From: Micromonospora arida
GTDB taxonomy: Bacteria > Actinomycetota > Actinomycetes > Mycobacteriales > Micromonosporaceae
Length of the DNA stretch: 39,309 nucleotides
Direction: 5' to 3'
NCBI RefSeq assembly: GCF_003857035.1
Contig: NZ_QGSY01000316.1
Location: forward strand, 1-39,309
A program made the translations under genes and the position numbers. The notes under the pieces were generated by a model that had not been told where the DNA came from, did not search any database, and was given only the letters and a program-made list of their open reading frames with translations. How positions within the stretch are numbered: the stretch's first letter is position 1; each line of letters starts with the position of its first letter. Shown here piece by piece: positions 31,474 through 38,596 of the stretch.

Positions 31474-32580
31474 CTACAGCGGGCCGAGCAGGAGCCGGTA
31501 GTGCTCTCCGAAGATCCGGTCGCCGCGTCCGCGCAGCAGCGGGTCCCGCAGCGCCGGCGGCACGTCCCTGGTCCGGTTGCGGTCCCGGGTCCGGTCCCGC
31601 ACCCATCGGGTACGCGGACGGCGACGACTCTCGTACGCCACGAGCGCCGCCTCCACGCTGTTGGCGGCACGCAGCGACTCGGCCAGCACCACGGCGTCCT
31701 CCAGGGCCATGGCCGCACCCTGCGACAGCGTCGGCGCGGTGGCGTGCGCGGCGTCGCCGACCAGCAGGACACGGCCTCGGTACCAGCGGCCCAACTCCAC
31801 CTCGTCGGTGATCCCGACATGCACCTCGTCGAGGGCCGACAGCACCTCGGGTACCGGGCCGCGGTAGTCGGCGAAGAGGTCCCGCAGCCGTGCGAGAGGG
31901 TCGGCGGGTTCCTCGGTGCCGGCCTCGTCGGCGTAGAGGTGCAGCCGCCCGGCCCCGATCGGCACCATCAGGAACCCGGAGCGCTGGCCGAGCAGTGCGG
32001 TCCACTCGGTGACCGGTGGACCGTCGCGCAGGACGGCCCGGTAGACCACCTGCCCGACCGGGCGTGGCGGCCCACCGAGCGCGGCCAGGGCGCGGACCGA
32101 GGAGCGTGGCCCGTCGGCGCCGATGACCAGGTCGTACTCCGTGGTGGTGCCGTCGGTGAAGGTGACGCCAACCGCGCCCGGGAGCAGGTCCAGGGTGCGG
32201 ACCTCGGCGCCGTGCCGGACGGCGCCGCCGGCACCGCTGAGCAGCACCCGGTGCAGGTCGGCCCGGGGTAGCGCCCGGCACTCGCCGACGCCGGCCCAGA
32301 GGGCGTCGAGGTCGACCTCGCAGAGTTGCGCGCCTGCGGCGTCGAAGAACCGCTGCCGACGGATCACCTGCCCGATCGGCCGGACCGGGTCGTGCAGGTC
32401 GAGCCGGTGTAGCGCGCGGGCGGCGTTGCCGGGCAGGTAGAGACCGGTCTCGGTGGACTCCCCCGGCGGCAACTTGTCGGTGACGTCGGGCCGGAAGCCT
32501 GCCAGGCGCAGCGCCCGGGCCACGGCCAGGCCGGCGATGCCCGCGCCGACGACGAGGATGCGCAGGGGGGAGCCACCCAT
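31474..32580 (-). CDS. FAD-dependent monooxygenase (PHBH fold, group A)
   Basis: A 368-residue flavoprotein hydroxylase. The FAD-binding GxGxxG is LVVGAGIAGLAVARALRLAG near the N-terminus. The second nucleotide motif is LVIGADGPRSSVR (the DG motif), and the third is RVLLVGDAAHATAPTLSQGA (the GD motif). Such enzymes hydroxylate aromatic or polyketide substrates with NAD(P)H and O2. The C-terminus is Arg-rich and short. The ATG at 32580 lies 11 nt after GGAGG. No neighbouring biosynthetic gene indicates a substrate. It is divergent from the cellulase gene. Confidence 0.88.
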   Translation of the reverse strand: MGGSPLRILVVGAGIAGLAVARALRLAGFRPDVTDKLPPGESTETGLYLPGNAARALHRLDLHDPVRPIGQVIRRQRFFDAAGAQLCEVDLDALWAGVGECRALPRADLHRVLLSGAGGAVRHGAEVRTLDLLPGAVGVTFTDGTTTEYDLVIGADGPRSSVRALAALGGPPRPVGQVVYRAVLRDGPPVTEWTALLGQRSGFLMVPIGAGRLHLYADEAGTEEPADPLARLRDLFADYRGPVPEVLSALDEVHVGITDEVELGRWYRGRVLLVGDAAHATAPTLSQGAAMALEDAVVLAESLRAANSVEAALVAYESRRRPRTRWVRDRTRDRNRTRDVPPALRDPLLRGRGDRIFGEHYRLLLGPL

Positions 32581-32775
32581 GGTGGTGTACGCCTCCGGAG
32601 GGGGAGCGGCACGCGTTGGAGGCAACACGCTACTCGGAGCGATCGGCGCACACCAGGCCCAATCGGTCCGCACCCCGCCGCCCGTCGGCGACCCGCGCCG
32701 CTTGGCTGGCCGTCCGCAGCCAGCCGTCCGGCGGGAGATGGCAATCCTCACAATTCACCAGTTCGACCCGGACGG

Positions 32776-32829
32776 TTGCGTACCAGTTTCAGACATGTAA
32801 ATGTGTCGTTGAGTGTGGGAGCGCTCCCG
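32776..32829 (+). promoter_or_regulatory. Cellulase promoter with CebR-type operator
   Basis: TGGGAGCGCTCCCG (32816-32829) matches 13 of 14 bases of the Streptomyces CebR box TGGGAGCGCTCCCA. It has a perfect 12-bp core GGGAGCGCTCCC and flanking GTG/CAC that extend the symmetry to 18 bp. A possible promoter lies just upstream (TTGCGT 32776-32781, -10 near 32798-32804), so the operator would cover the transcript start. CebR is the LacI-family cellobiose-responsive repressor; no cebR gene is in the window. The rest of the 299-bp divergent gap shows nothing clear. Confidence 0.75.
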
Positions 32830-32879
32830 CACTGCCCCACCACATCCGGCGCCCGGCACGCGCCGAGTCAAGGAGTGTC

Positions 32880-34004
32880 ATGAAACGTCAACTTCGGGCC
32901 CTGGCCGCCGCCGGGTTGCTGGTCGCCAGTTCGCTGGTGGCAGTAGCCCTCGGCGGCAGCGCCTCCGCCGACACCCAGATCTGCGAACAGTACGGCTCGA
33001 CCGTCATCCAGGGCCGCTACGTGGTGCAGAACAACCGCTGGGGCACCACCGCCCAGCAGTGCATCAACGCCACCAACAACGGCTTCGAGATCACCACTCT
33101 GAACGGCAGCAGCCCCACCAACGGGGCGCCCACGGCGTACCCGTCGGTGTTCTTCGGTTGTCACTACACCAACTGCTCCCCCGGCACGAACCTGCCGATC
33201 CAGGTGAGCCAGATCAGCAGCGCCACCAGCAGCATCTCCTACCGCTACGTCAGCGGCGCCACCTACAACGCGTCGTACGACATCTGGCTGGACCCGTCGC
33301 CCAAGCGGGACGGGGTGAACCAGATGGAGATCATGATCTGGCTCAACCGGCAGGGCCCGATCCAGCCCATCGGCTCGGTCGTCGGCACGACGAACCTGGC
33401 CGGGCGCACCTGGGAGGTCTGGCGGGGCAGCAACGGCTCCAACAACGTCATCTCCTACGTCGCGTCGTCCGCGATCTCCAGCCTGAACTTCAGCGTGCTG
33501 GACTTCATCAACGACACGCGCAACCGGGGCGCGATCACCAACTCCTGGTACCTGACCAGCATCCAGGCCGGCTTCGAGCCGTGGCAGGGTGGCGTCGGCC
33601 TCGCGGTGACCTCGTTCTCGGCGAACGTCAACGGCGGCGGCAACCCCACCACCCCGCCGCCGACGACCCCGCCGCCGGGCGGTGGCGCGAGCTGCGCGGT
33701 GAAGTACACGGCCAACTCGTGGGGCAACGGCTTCACTGCCGACGTGCAGGTCACCAACACCGGTTCCAGCGCGATAAACGGCTGGACGCTCAACTACAGC
33801 CTGCCCAGCGGGCAGACGGTCACCAACGCGTGGAACGCCACGGTGAGCCAGAGCGGCTCCGCGGTGACCGCCCGTAACGTCGGCCACAACGGGTCGATCG
33901 CACCTGGAGGCACGGCCAGCTTCGGCTACCAGGGCACCCTGAACGGGTCGTACTCGTCGCCGACCAGCTTCTCGCTCAACGGGGCGAACTGCTCCCGCTC
34001 GTGA
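32880..34004 (+). CDS. Secreted GH12 endoglucanase with CBM2
   Basis: A 374-residue secreted cellulase. Residues 1-30 are a Sec signal peptide with a SASA-DTQ cleavage site. Residues about 31-250 are the glycoside hydrolase family 12 jelly roll, with the nucleophile Glu150 in VNQMEIMIWLN and the acid/base Glu233 in AGFEPWQGG. Residues about 251-269 are a Gly/Pro/Thr linker (NPTTPPPTTPPPGGG). Residues 271-374 are a family 2 cellulose-binding module, bounded by the typical Cys pair (SCAVKY and ANCSRS) with exposed tryptophans such as NSWGNGF and NGWTLNY. GH12 enzymes cut internal beta-1,4-glucan bonds with retention. GGAG is 4 nt before the ATG. It is probably induced by cellobiose through the CebR box. 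Confidence 0.95.
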   Translation: MKRQLRALAAAGLLVASSLVAVALGGSASADTQICEQYGSTVIQGRYVVQNNRWGTTAQQCINATNNGFEITTLNGSSPTNGAPTAYPSVFFGCHYTNCSPGTNLPIQVSQISSATSSISYRYVSGATYNASYDIWLDPSPKRDGVNQMEIMIWLNRQGPIQPIGSVVGTTNLAGRTWEVWRGSNGSNNVISYVASSAISSLNFSVLDFINDTRNRGAITNSWYLTSIQAGFEPWQGGVGLAVTSFSANVNGGGNPTTPPPTTPPPGGGASCAVKYTANSWGNGFTADVQVTNTGSSAINGWTLNYSLPSGQTVTNAWNATVSQSGSAVTARNVGHNGSIAPGGTASFGYQGTLNGSYSSPTSFSLNGANCSRS

Positions 34005-34010
34005 ACTGTC

Positions 34011-34042
34011 GTGGGGGCGCGACCACGCGGTCGCGCCCCCAC
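34011..34042. terminator. Strong hairpin after the cellulase gene
   Basis: Perfect 14-bp arms GTGGGGGCGCGACC (34011-34024) and GGTCGCGCCCCCAC (34029-34042) flank a 4-nt loop, 6 nt after the stop codon. Confidence 0.85.
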
Positions 34043-34056
34043 CACTCAAAAGATCC

Positions 34057-34121
34057 ACTCGGGTTCCTTGAAGTCGGGGCATCCTCGCACGTGGGACACC
34101 CCGACTTCCGGAAAGCCGAGT
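34057..34121. terminator. Second hairpin in the convergent gap, on the amidase side
   Basis: GAAGTCGGGG (34070-34079) and CCCCGACTTC (34099-34108) form a perfect 10-bp stem with a 19-nt loop. ACTCGG (34057-34062) and CCGAGT (34116-34121) add an outer stem. It lies 46 nt beyond the stop of the leftward amidase gene and is probably its terminator. Confidence 0.6.
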
Positions 34122-34166
34122 CGATCAAGCCCGGCCAGGACCGGGCGGGACCGGCGGGCGGCGAGG

Positions 34167-35135
34167 TCAGACGCGGGTGAGGCGGACGGCGTCGGCGACG
34201 ATCAGACCGGTGGCGTTGCTCCACCGGCTCACCGCCACCCGGTTGGCGTCCCCGGCCGGCAGTGTGAACGTGCCGAGGGACCGCCACTGCCCGCCGGTGG
34301 CCCGCTGGTCGACGACGACCGTCCGGTTGCCGGTGGTCGTGGCGACGATGTACGGGGCGGCACCGTTGTATCCGGAGGTCGCCGGCCACCAGGCGTCGAC
34401 CCGGTAGTTGGCGGTGGCCGGGACGTTGAACTTGTACCAGGCGGCGTCACTGGCCGCGACCGGCTCCGCGTACCGGTAGTCGGCGCCGTACCGCTGCGCC
34501 GAGTACGTCGACACACCCCAGTTGGCGCTGGCGGTGAACCGGCCGGCGGTGGTGTTGTCCACGATGGAGGACCACGCCGGTGGGTTCCCGCCGGACATCT
34601 TCGCGGCCACGTCGGCGCGCATGACGTTCAGGTCGATGAACGACGGGTCGATCTTGCCGGAGGTGCTGGTCTCCCGGTGCCCCCGGGCGTAGCTGCTGTT
34701 GCGGCCCAGCCGGGTGAGCACGGCCGCGGTGGCGGCGATCGAGGCGTTGTACTGCGCGGCGGTCATCTCCTGGTTGACGCCGTTGTAGTCGATCTCCCAC
34801 CCGATCATCAGGGTGTTGCCGTCTCCGGCCGGGATCGGCCCACTGCCGCCGCTGGCCCCGGCGTGGTTGCACCGGCCGGCCGAGATGACGTGGAAGACGC
34901 CGTTGTAGTCGACGAGCGCCTGGCAGAGCGGGCCGGCCAGATCCGACCGGCCGTTGATGCAGATGTTGAGCGCCGGGTGCGGGTTGCTGGCGCTGGAGGT
35001 CGCGGCGGTGTGGTGCCAGAGCACCCCGATCGGGTCGAAGGACCCGGGCCTCATCCGGTTGAGCCAGTCACCCTCGACGACGACCTGGACCCCGGCGGCG
35101 CGCAGCACGTCCACCAGCCAGGGAATGGTGGCCAT
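34167..35135 (-). CDS. N-acetylmuramoyl-L-alanine amidase-like protein with golvesin-type C-terminal domain
   Basis: A 322-residue protein. Residues about 25-180 form an amidase_2/PGRP-like zinc amidase domain: GVLWHHTAAT (first ligand His), RCNHAGASG, MIGWEIDYNG and ARGHRETSTSGKIDP (ligand His plus catalytic-type residue). Such enzymes cleave the MurNAc-L-Ala bond of peptidoglycan. Residues about 190-322 form a beta-sandwich of the golvesin C-terminal/CBM-like class (VDNTTAGRFTASANWGVST, FNVPATANYRVDAWWPA, VADAVRLTRV). The frame itself has no signal peptide. The ATG (35133-35135) shares one base with the stop of an upstream 50-codon frame that encodes a perfect export signal (TGATG), so the exported protein seems divided between two frames. 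Confidence 0.85.
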   Translation of the reverse strand: MATIPWLVDVLRAAGVQVVVEGDWLNRMRPGSFDPIGVLWHHTAATSSASNPHPALNICINGRSDLAGPLCQALVDYNGVFHVISAGRCNHAGASGGSGPIPAGDGNTLMIGWEIDYNGVNQEMTAAQYNASIAATAAVLTRLGRNSSYARGHRETSTSGKIDPSFIDLNVMRADVAAKMSGGNPPAWSSIVDNTTAGRFTASANWGVSTYSAQRYGADYRYAEPVAASDAAWYKFNVPATANYRVDAWWPATSGYNGAAPYIVATTTGNRTVVVDQRATGGQWRSLGTFTLPAGDANRVAVSRWSNATGLIVADAVRLTRV

Positions 35136-35287
35136 CAGGCGTCCTGGAGCAGGTCGGCGAGGCACTCGGCCTTCGGCGCGGCGCTGGCCGAGGCGGGTCG
35201 GGCGACGACTGTCAGCGCGGCGACCACCAGGGCGGGGGTGCCGAGCACCCCTCGGCGGCGCAGACGGATGGACGGTGAGCGGGCCAT
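35135..35287 (-). CDS. Signal-peptide ORF upstream of, and out of frame with, the amidase
   Basis: A 50-residue ORF (start MARSPSIRLRRRGVLGTPAL) with a strong SD GGAGG 6 nt before its ATG. It has a basic N-region with consecutive arginines, a hydrophobic core (VLGTPALVVAALTVVA) and a likely cleavage site near RPASASAAPKA, then ECLADLLQDA and a stop. It looks like a Tat- or Sec-type signal peptide plus ten mature residues. The stop TGA overlaps the amidase ATG. Either a small indel has split one secreted amidase gene (pseudogene or sequencing error), or the two parts are translated by termination-reinitiation or frameshifting. Confidence 0.6.
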   Translation of the reverse strand: MARSPSIRLRRRGVLGTPALVVAALTVVARPASASAAPKAECLADLLQDA

Positions 35288-35343
35288 GGCGATCCTCCAG
35301 CGACAGGGGACACGAACGGATCGACGATCGTGATGACGGGCAC

Positions 35344-35349
35344 GCTATA
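35344..35349 (-). promoter_or_regulatory. Candidate -10 box (TATAGC) for the signal-peptide/amidase unit
   Basis: On the minus strand GGTATAGCGT contains TATAGC and, shifted by two, TAGCGT (TANNNT). It lies about 57 nt before the ATG at 35287, in a locally AT-rich stretch, and there is no clear -35. Confidence 0.3.
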
Positions 35350-35413
35350 CCGTCACGTACGTCGATGTCGATACCCTTCATTGCTAGGTCGCCGGCTGAA
35401 GGAAACCGCCGAA

Positions 35414-36202
35414 TCAGACCTCGCCGAGCGCGTCCATGTCGCGCATCTCCTCCGCCGTGAGCGCGAAGTGGAAGACGTCGAAGTTCGCGGTGATCCGCTC
35501 CGGGGTCACCGACTTCGGAATCACCACGATCTCGTGGTCGATGTGCCAACGCAGCACCACCTGCGCCGGGGAGACGCCGTGCGCGCCGGCGATCCTGGTC
35601 AGCACCGGGTCACTGAGGTCGCTGGTCTTGAACGGGCTGTACCCCTCCAGCACCACGCCCCGGTCCCGGTGCTCGGCGTGCCGCTGCCGGTCGTACAGCG
35701 ACGGGCTCCACCGGATCTGGTTGACCGCCGGGTTCTCCTCGGTGGACTGGATCAGCTCGTCGATCTCCGCAGTGCTGTAGTTGCTCACCCCGACCGCCCG
35801 GGCGAGGTTCTCGTCCCGGGCGGCGAGCAGCTCGCGCCAGAGCGGGATGCTGTCCCCCGGCGACGACGGCGGCCAGTGGATCAGCCAGAGGTCCACGTGT
35901 TCGACGCCGAGCGCCTCCAGGCTGGCTTCCAGCGTCGCGCGCTCCCGGCCCACCCGGTCCGGCGGGAGCTTGGTGGTGATGAAGAGGTCCTCCCGGCGCA
36001 GCCCGCTCTCCCGCACCGCCCGGCCGACCTCCCGCTCGTTGCCGTACACCGTGGCGGTGTCGAGGTGCCGGTAGCCGGTGTCGAGCGCGGCCAGCACGGC
36101 GTCGTAGCCGGCCTGGCCGGTGGCCTGCCAGGTGCCGAAGCCGAGCAGGGGCATCCGCACGTCACCGGGGAGCAGGGCGGCGGGCTGGTCGGTGAGGTCC
36201 AT
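35414..36202 (-). CDS. Aldo/keto reductase
   Basis: A 262-residue NADPH-dependent oxidoreductase of the AKR superfamily, close to the AKR5 (2,5-diketo-D-gluconate reductase-like) group. The catalytic tetrad is Asp48, Tyr53, Lys78 and His109 (HLDTATVYGNE, TTKLPPDRV, LWLIHWP). The NADPH site is seen in VVIPKSVTPERITANFDVF. The start is ATG 36202 and the SD is weak (GGAGGGG about 13 nt away). No neighbour indicates a substrate. It is divergent from the LigD-like gene with a 94-bp gap. Confidence 0.93.
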   Translation of the reverse strand: MDLTDQPAALLPGDVRMPLLGFGTWQATGQAGYDAVLAALDTGYRHLDTATVYGNEREVGRAVRESGLRREDLFITTKLPPDRVGRERATLEASLEALGVEHVDLWLIHWPPSSPGDSIPLWRELLAARDENLARAVGVSNYSTAEIDELIQSTEENPAVNQIRWSPSLYDRQRHAEHRDRGVVLEGYSPFKTSDLSDPVLTRIAGAHGVSPAQVVLRWHIDHEIVVIPKSVTPERITANFDVFHFALTAEEMRDMDALGEV

Positions 36203-36296
36203 GAGGTCCGTTCTACCCCTCCGCGCCCTCGGCTGCCGAGCGAACCGGACACTCCGGCATCCAGCGCACCGGTCCGGTTTGCCGGAGAATACGGGT

Positions 36297-37340
36297 GTGA
36301 CCGACCGGCTGGACGAGTACCGGCGACGGCGGGACGTGGCCCGCACACCCGAGCCGGTGCCGTCGGAGAGCCCGCCGCCGGCCGGCCCCGACGCGGACGC
36401 CGCCCGCTTCGTCATCCAGCAGCACCACGCCCGCAGCCTGCACTGGGACCTGCGCCTGGAGCACGAGGGGGTGCTCGCGTCCTGGGCGGTGCCGCGCGGT
36501 CTGCCCCGCGATCCGGGTCGCAACCACCTTGCCGTGCACACCGAGGACCACCCGATGGAGTACCTCGACTTCGCCGGTGAGATCCCCGCCGGTGAGTACG
36601 GCGGCGGCCGGATGCTGATCCACGACCGGGGCACCTACCGCTGCGAGAAGTGGCGCGACGACGAGGTGATCGTGACGCTCTCCGGTGAGCGGACCGCCGG
36701 CCGCTACGTCCTCTTCGCCACCGGAGGACGGGACTGGATGGTCCGCCGCACCGACCCCGCGCCGCCGGGCTGGACGCCGATGCCGGATCTGGTCCGACCG
36801 ATGCACAGCACGCCCGCCGCCGGGCTCCCCCGCGACCGCGCCGCCTGGGGGTACGAGCTGCGCTGGGACGGCGTCCGGGCGACGGCGTACGTCTCCGGCG
36901 GGCGGCTGCGGCTGCTCTCCGAGACCGACGAGGAGATCACCGGCGGGTATCCGTGGCTGCGCGCGATGGCCGAGGCGCTCGCGCCCACCGAGGCGGTGCT
37001 CGACGGTGTGCTGGTCCGCATCGACGGTGCCGGGCGGGTCCGCCCGGTCCGGCCGGCCACCGGCAGCCGGGTCCCCGCCGGCGCCCAGTACCTGATCGTC
37101 GACCTGCTGTGGTTGGAGGGCGTGAGCAGCGTCGACGTGCCGTACGCGCAACGCCGGGAGCTGCTCGATGGGCTGGTCTTGTCCGGTACGCAGACTCCGC
37201 CGTGGTTCCCGGGGGCGGGCGACGAGGCCCTGCGTGCCGGGCGGGAACAGGGCCTGCCGGGCGTGGTCGCCAAGCGACTGGACTCGGTCTACCAGCCGGG
37301 GCGGCGCAGCCGGCACTGGCAGAGCATCGACGCGGTGTGA
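36297..37340 (+). CDS. LigD-type 3'-phosphoesterase fused to a degenerate DNA ligase domain
   Basis: A 347-residue protein. Residues about 36-155 are the LigD phosphoesterase domain (trimming of 3' ends in end-joining), with its histidine core FVIQQHHARSLHWDLRLE (His43/44, His49, Asp51, Arg53), HTEDHPMEYLDFAGEIPAGE and GRDWMVRR. Residues about 165-347 resemble the ATP-dependent ligase adenylation domain, but motif I reads YELRWDGVRA, with Arg189 in place of the AMP-accepting lysine. Motif IV reads VLDGVLV without its glutamate, while motif V (VVAKRLDSVYQPGRRSRHWQ) is kept. The ligase half is probably inactive and the protein likely acts as an end-processing factor. GTG 36297 follows GGAG at 9 nt. 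The stop overlaps a possible thrC start. Confidence 0.85.
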   Translation: MTDRLDEYRRRRDVARTPEPVPSESPPPAGPDADAARFVIQQHHARSLHWDLRLEHEGVLASWAVPRGLPRDPGRNHLAVHTEDHPMEYLDFAGEIPAGEYGGGRMLIHDRGTYRCEKWRDDEVIVTLSGERTAGRYVLFATGGRDWMVRRTDPAPPGWTPMPDLVRPMHSTPAAGLPRDRAAWGYELRWDGVRATAYVSGGRLRLLSETDEEITGGYPWLRAMAEALAPTEAVLDGVLVRIDGAGRVRPVRPATGSRVPAGAQYLIVDLLWLEGVSSVDVPYAQRRELLDGLVLSGTQTPPWFPGAGDEALRAGREQGLPGVVAKRLDSVYQPGRRSRHWQSIDAV

Positions 37341-37354
37341 CGGCGAGGAGCGAC

Positions 37355-38545
37355 GTGTACCTGACTCACCTGGACTGCCCGCGCTGCGGCAAGGAGCACG
37401 CCGCCGACCGGTTACAGAATCTCTGCGAGTGTGGATCGCCGCTGCTGGCCCGCTACGACCTGCCGGCTGTGGCGAAGGCGGTCACCCCGGAACGCTTTCC
37501 GCTGCGCCCGGCCGACCTGTGGCGCTACCGGGAGGTGCTGCCGGTCGCCGATCCTCGGCACGTCACCACGCTGGGTGAGGGCTGGACGCCGCTGTTGCGG
37601 GCTCCGGCGTACGGCACCGAGATCGGCATCACGGACCTGATGGTCAAGGACGAGGGGCTGATCCCGACCGGCTCGTTCAAGGCCCGGGGCGCGGCGGTCG
37701 GGGTGAGTCGGGCCCGCGAGCTGGGCGTCGAGCGGATCGCGATGCCCACCAACGGCAACGCCGGGTCGGCCTGGGCCACGTACGCCGCGCGGGCCGGCAT
37801 GGGCGCGACCATCGTCATGCCGCTGGAGGCGCCGAGCATCTGCCGGCGCGAGTGCGTCGCCGCCGGTGCCGACCTGCGCCTGATCGACGGGCTGATCGGC
37901 GACGCCGGTCGGCGGGTGGCCGAGCTGATCGCGGAGTCGAACGGGGCGATCTTCGACGCCGGCACGCTGCGCGAGCCCTACCGGCTGGAGGGCAAGAAGA
38001 CGATGGGGTACGAAATCGTCGAGCAGCTCGGCTGGCAGACGCCGGACGTGATCATCTATCCGACCGGCGGCGGGGTCGGCCTGATCGGCATCCACAAGGC
38101 GCTGCACGAGCTGCGCGAGCTGGGCTGGATCGGCGACAAGCTGCCCCGGCTGGTGGCGGTGCAGTCCACCGGCTGCGCCCCGATCGTGCGGGCCTTCGCG
38201 GCCGGCGAGGATCGGGCGCAACCGTGGGCGGACGCGCACACTGTGGCGTTCGGCATCACCGTGCCGGCCCCACTGGGCGACGAGCTGATCCTGGCGGCGC
38301 TGCGGGAGTCCTCCGGCACGGCAGTCGCCGTCGACGACGCGGACATCCTGGCCGATCTGCGGGACTTCGCCGCCCGGGAGGGGCTGCTGCTCTGCCCGGA
38401 GGGGGCGGCCTGCCTGACGGCGGCCCGGCAACTGCGTGCGGGCGGGTGGATCAGGGCCGGCGAACGGGTGGTGGTGCTCAACACCGGTGCCGGGCTGAAG
38501 TATCCGGACACTGTCGACGTCTCCGGCGTACCCCTGATGGGTTGA
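37355..38545 (+). CDS. thrC: Threonine synthase
   Basis: A 396-residue PLP enzyme converting O-phospho-L-homoserine to threonine. The N-terminus has a zinc-ribbon-like set of cysteines (Cys8, Cys11, Cys24, Cys26 in LDCPRCGKEH and LCECGSP), typical of this branch. The PLP lysine is Lys109 in GLIPTGSFKARG. Further signatures are MPTNGNAGSAWATYAARAG, IYPTGGGVGLIG and CPEGAACLTA. GTG 37355 has GAGGAG 4 nt upstream and gives the usual MYLTHLDCP start. GTG 37337, six codons earlier, forms a GTGA overlap with the preceding gene and is an alternative. The branch also contains threonine-synthase-like proteins of uncertain substrate, but this is the most likely call. Confidence 0.9.
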   Translation: MYLTHLDCPRCGKEHAADRLQNLCECGSPLLARYDLPAVAKAVTPERFPLRPADLWRYREVLPVADPRHVTTLGEGWTPLLRAPAYGTEIGITDLMVKDEGLIPTGSFKARGAAVGVSRARELGVERIAMPTNGNAGSAWATYAARAGMGATIVMPLEAPSICRRECVAAGADLRLIDGLIGDAGRRVAELIAESNGAIFDAGTLREPYRLEGKKTMGYEIVEQLGWQTPDVIIYPTGGGVGLIGIHKALHELRELGWIGDKLPRLVAVQSTGCAPIVRAFAAGEDRAQPWADAHTVAFGITVPAPLGDELILAALRESSGTAVAVDDADILADLRDFAAREGLLLCPEGAACLTAARQLRAGGWIRAGERVVVLNTGAGLKYPDTVDVSGVPLMG

Positions 38546-38550
38546 GGTGA

Positions 38551-38586
38551 CGGCACCCCGCGGACCGGGCGGTCCGCGGGGTGCCG
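38551..38586. terminator. Strong bidirectional hairpin between thrC and the pectate lyase gene
   Basis: Perfect 16-bp arms CGGCACCCCGCGGACC (38551-38566) and GGTCCGCGGGGTGCCG (38571-38586) flank a GGGC loop. It starts 5 nt after the thrC stop and ends 10 nt before the end of the convergent gene. Confidence 0.9.
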
Positions 38587-38596
38587 CCGTGCCGGT

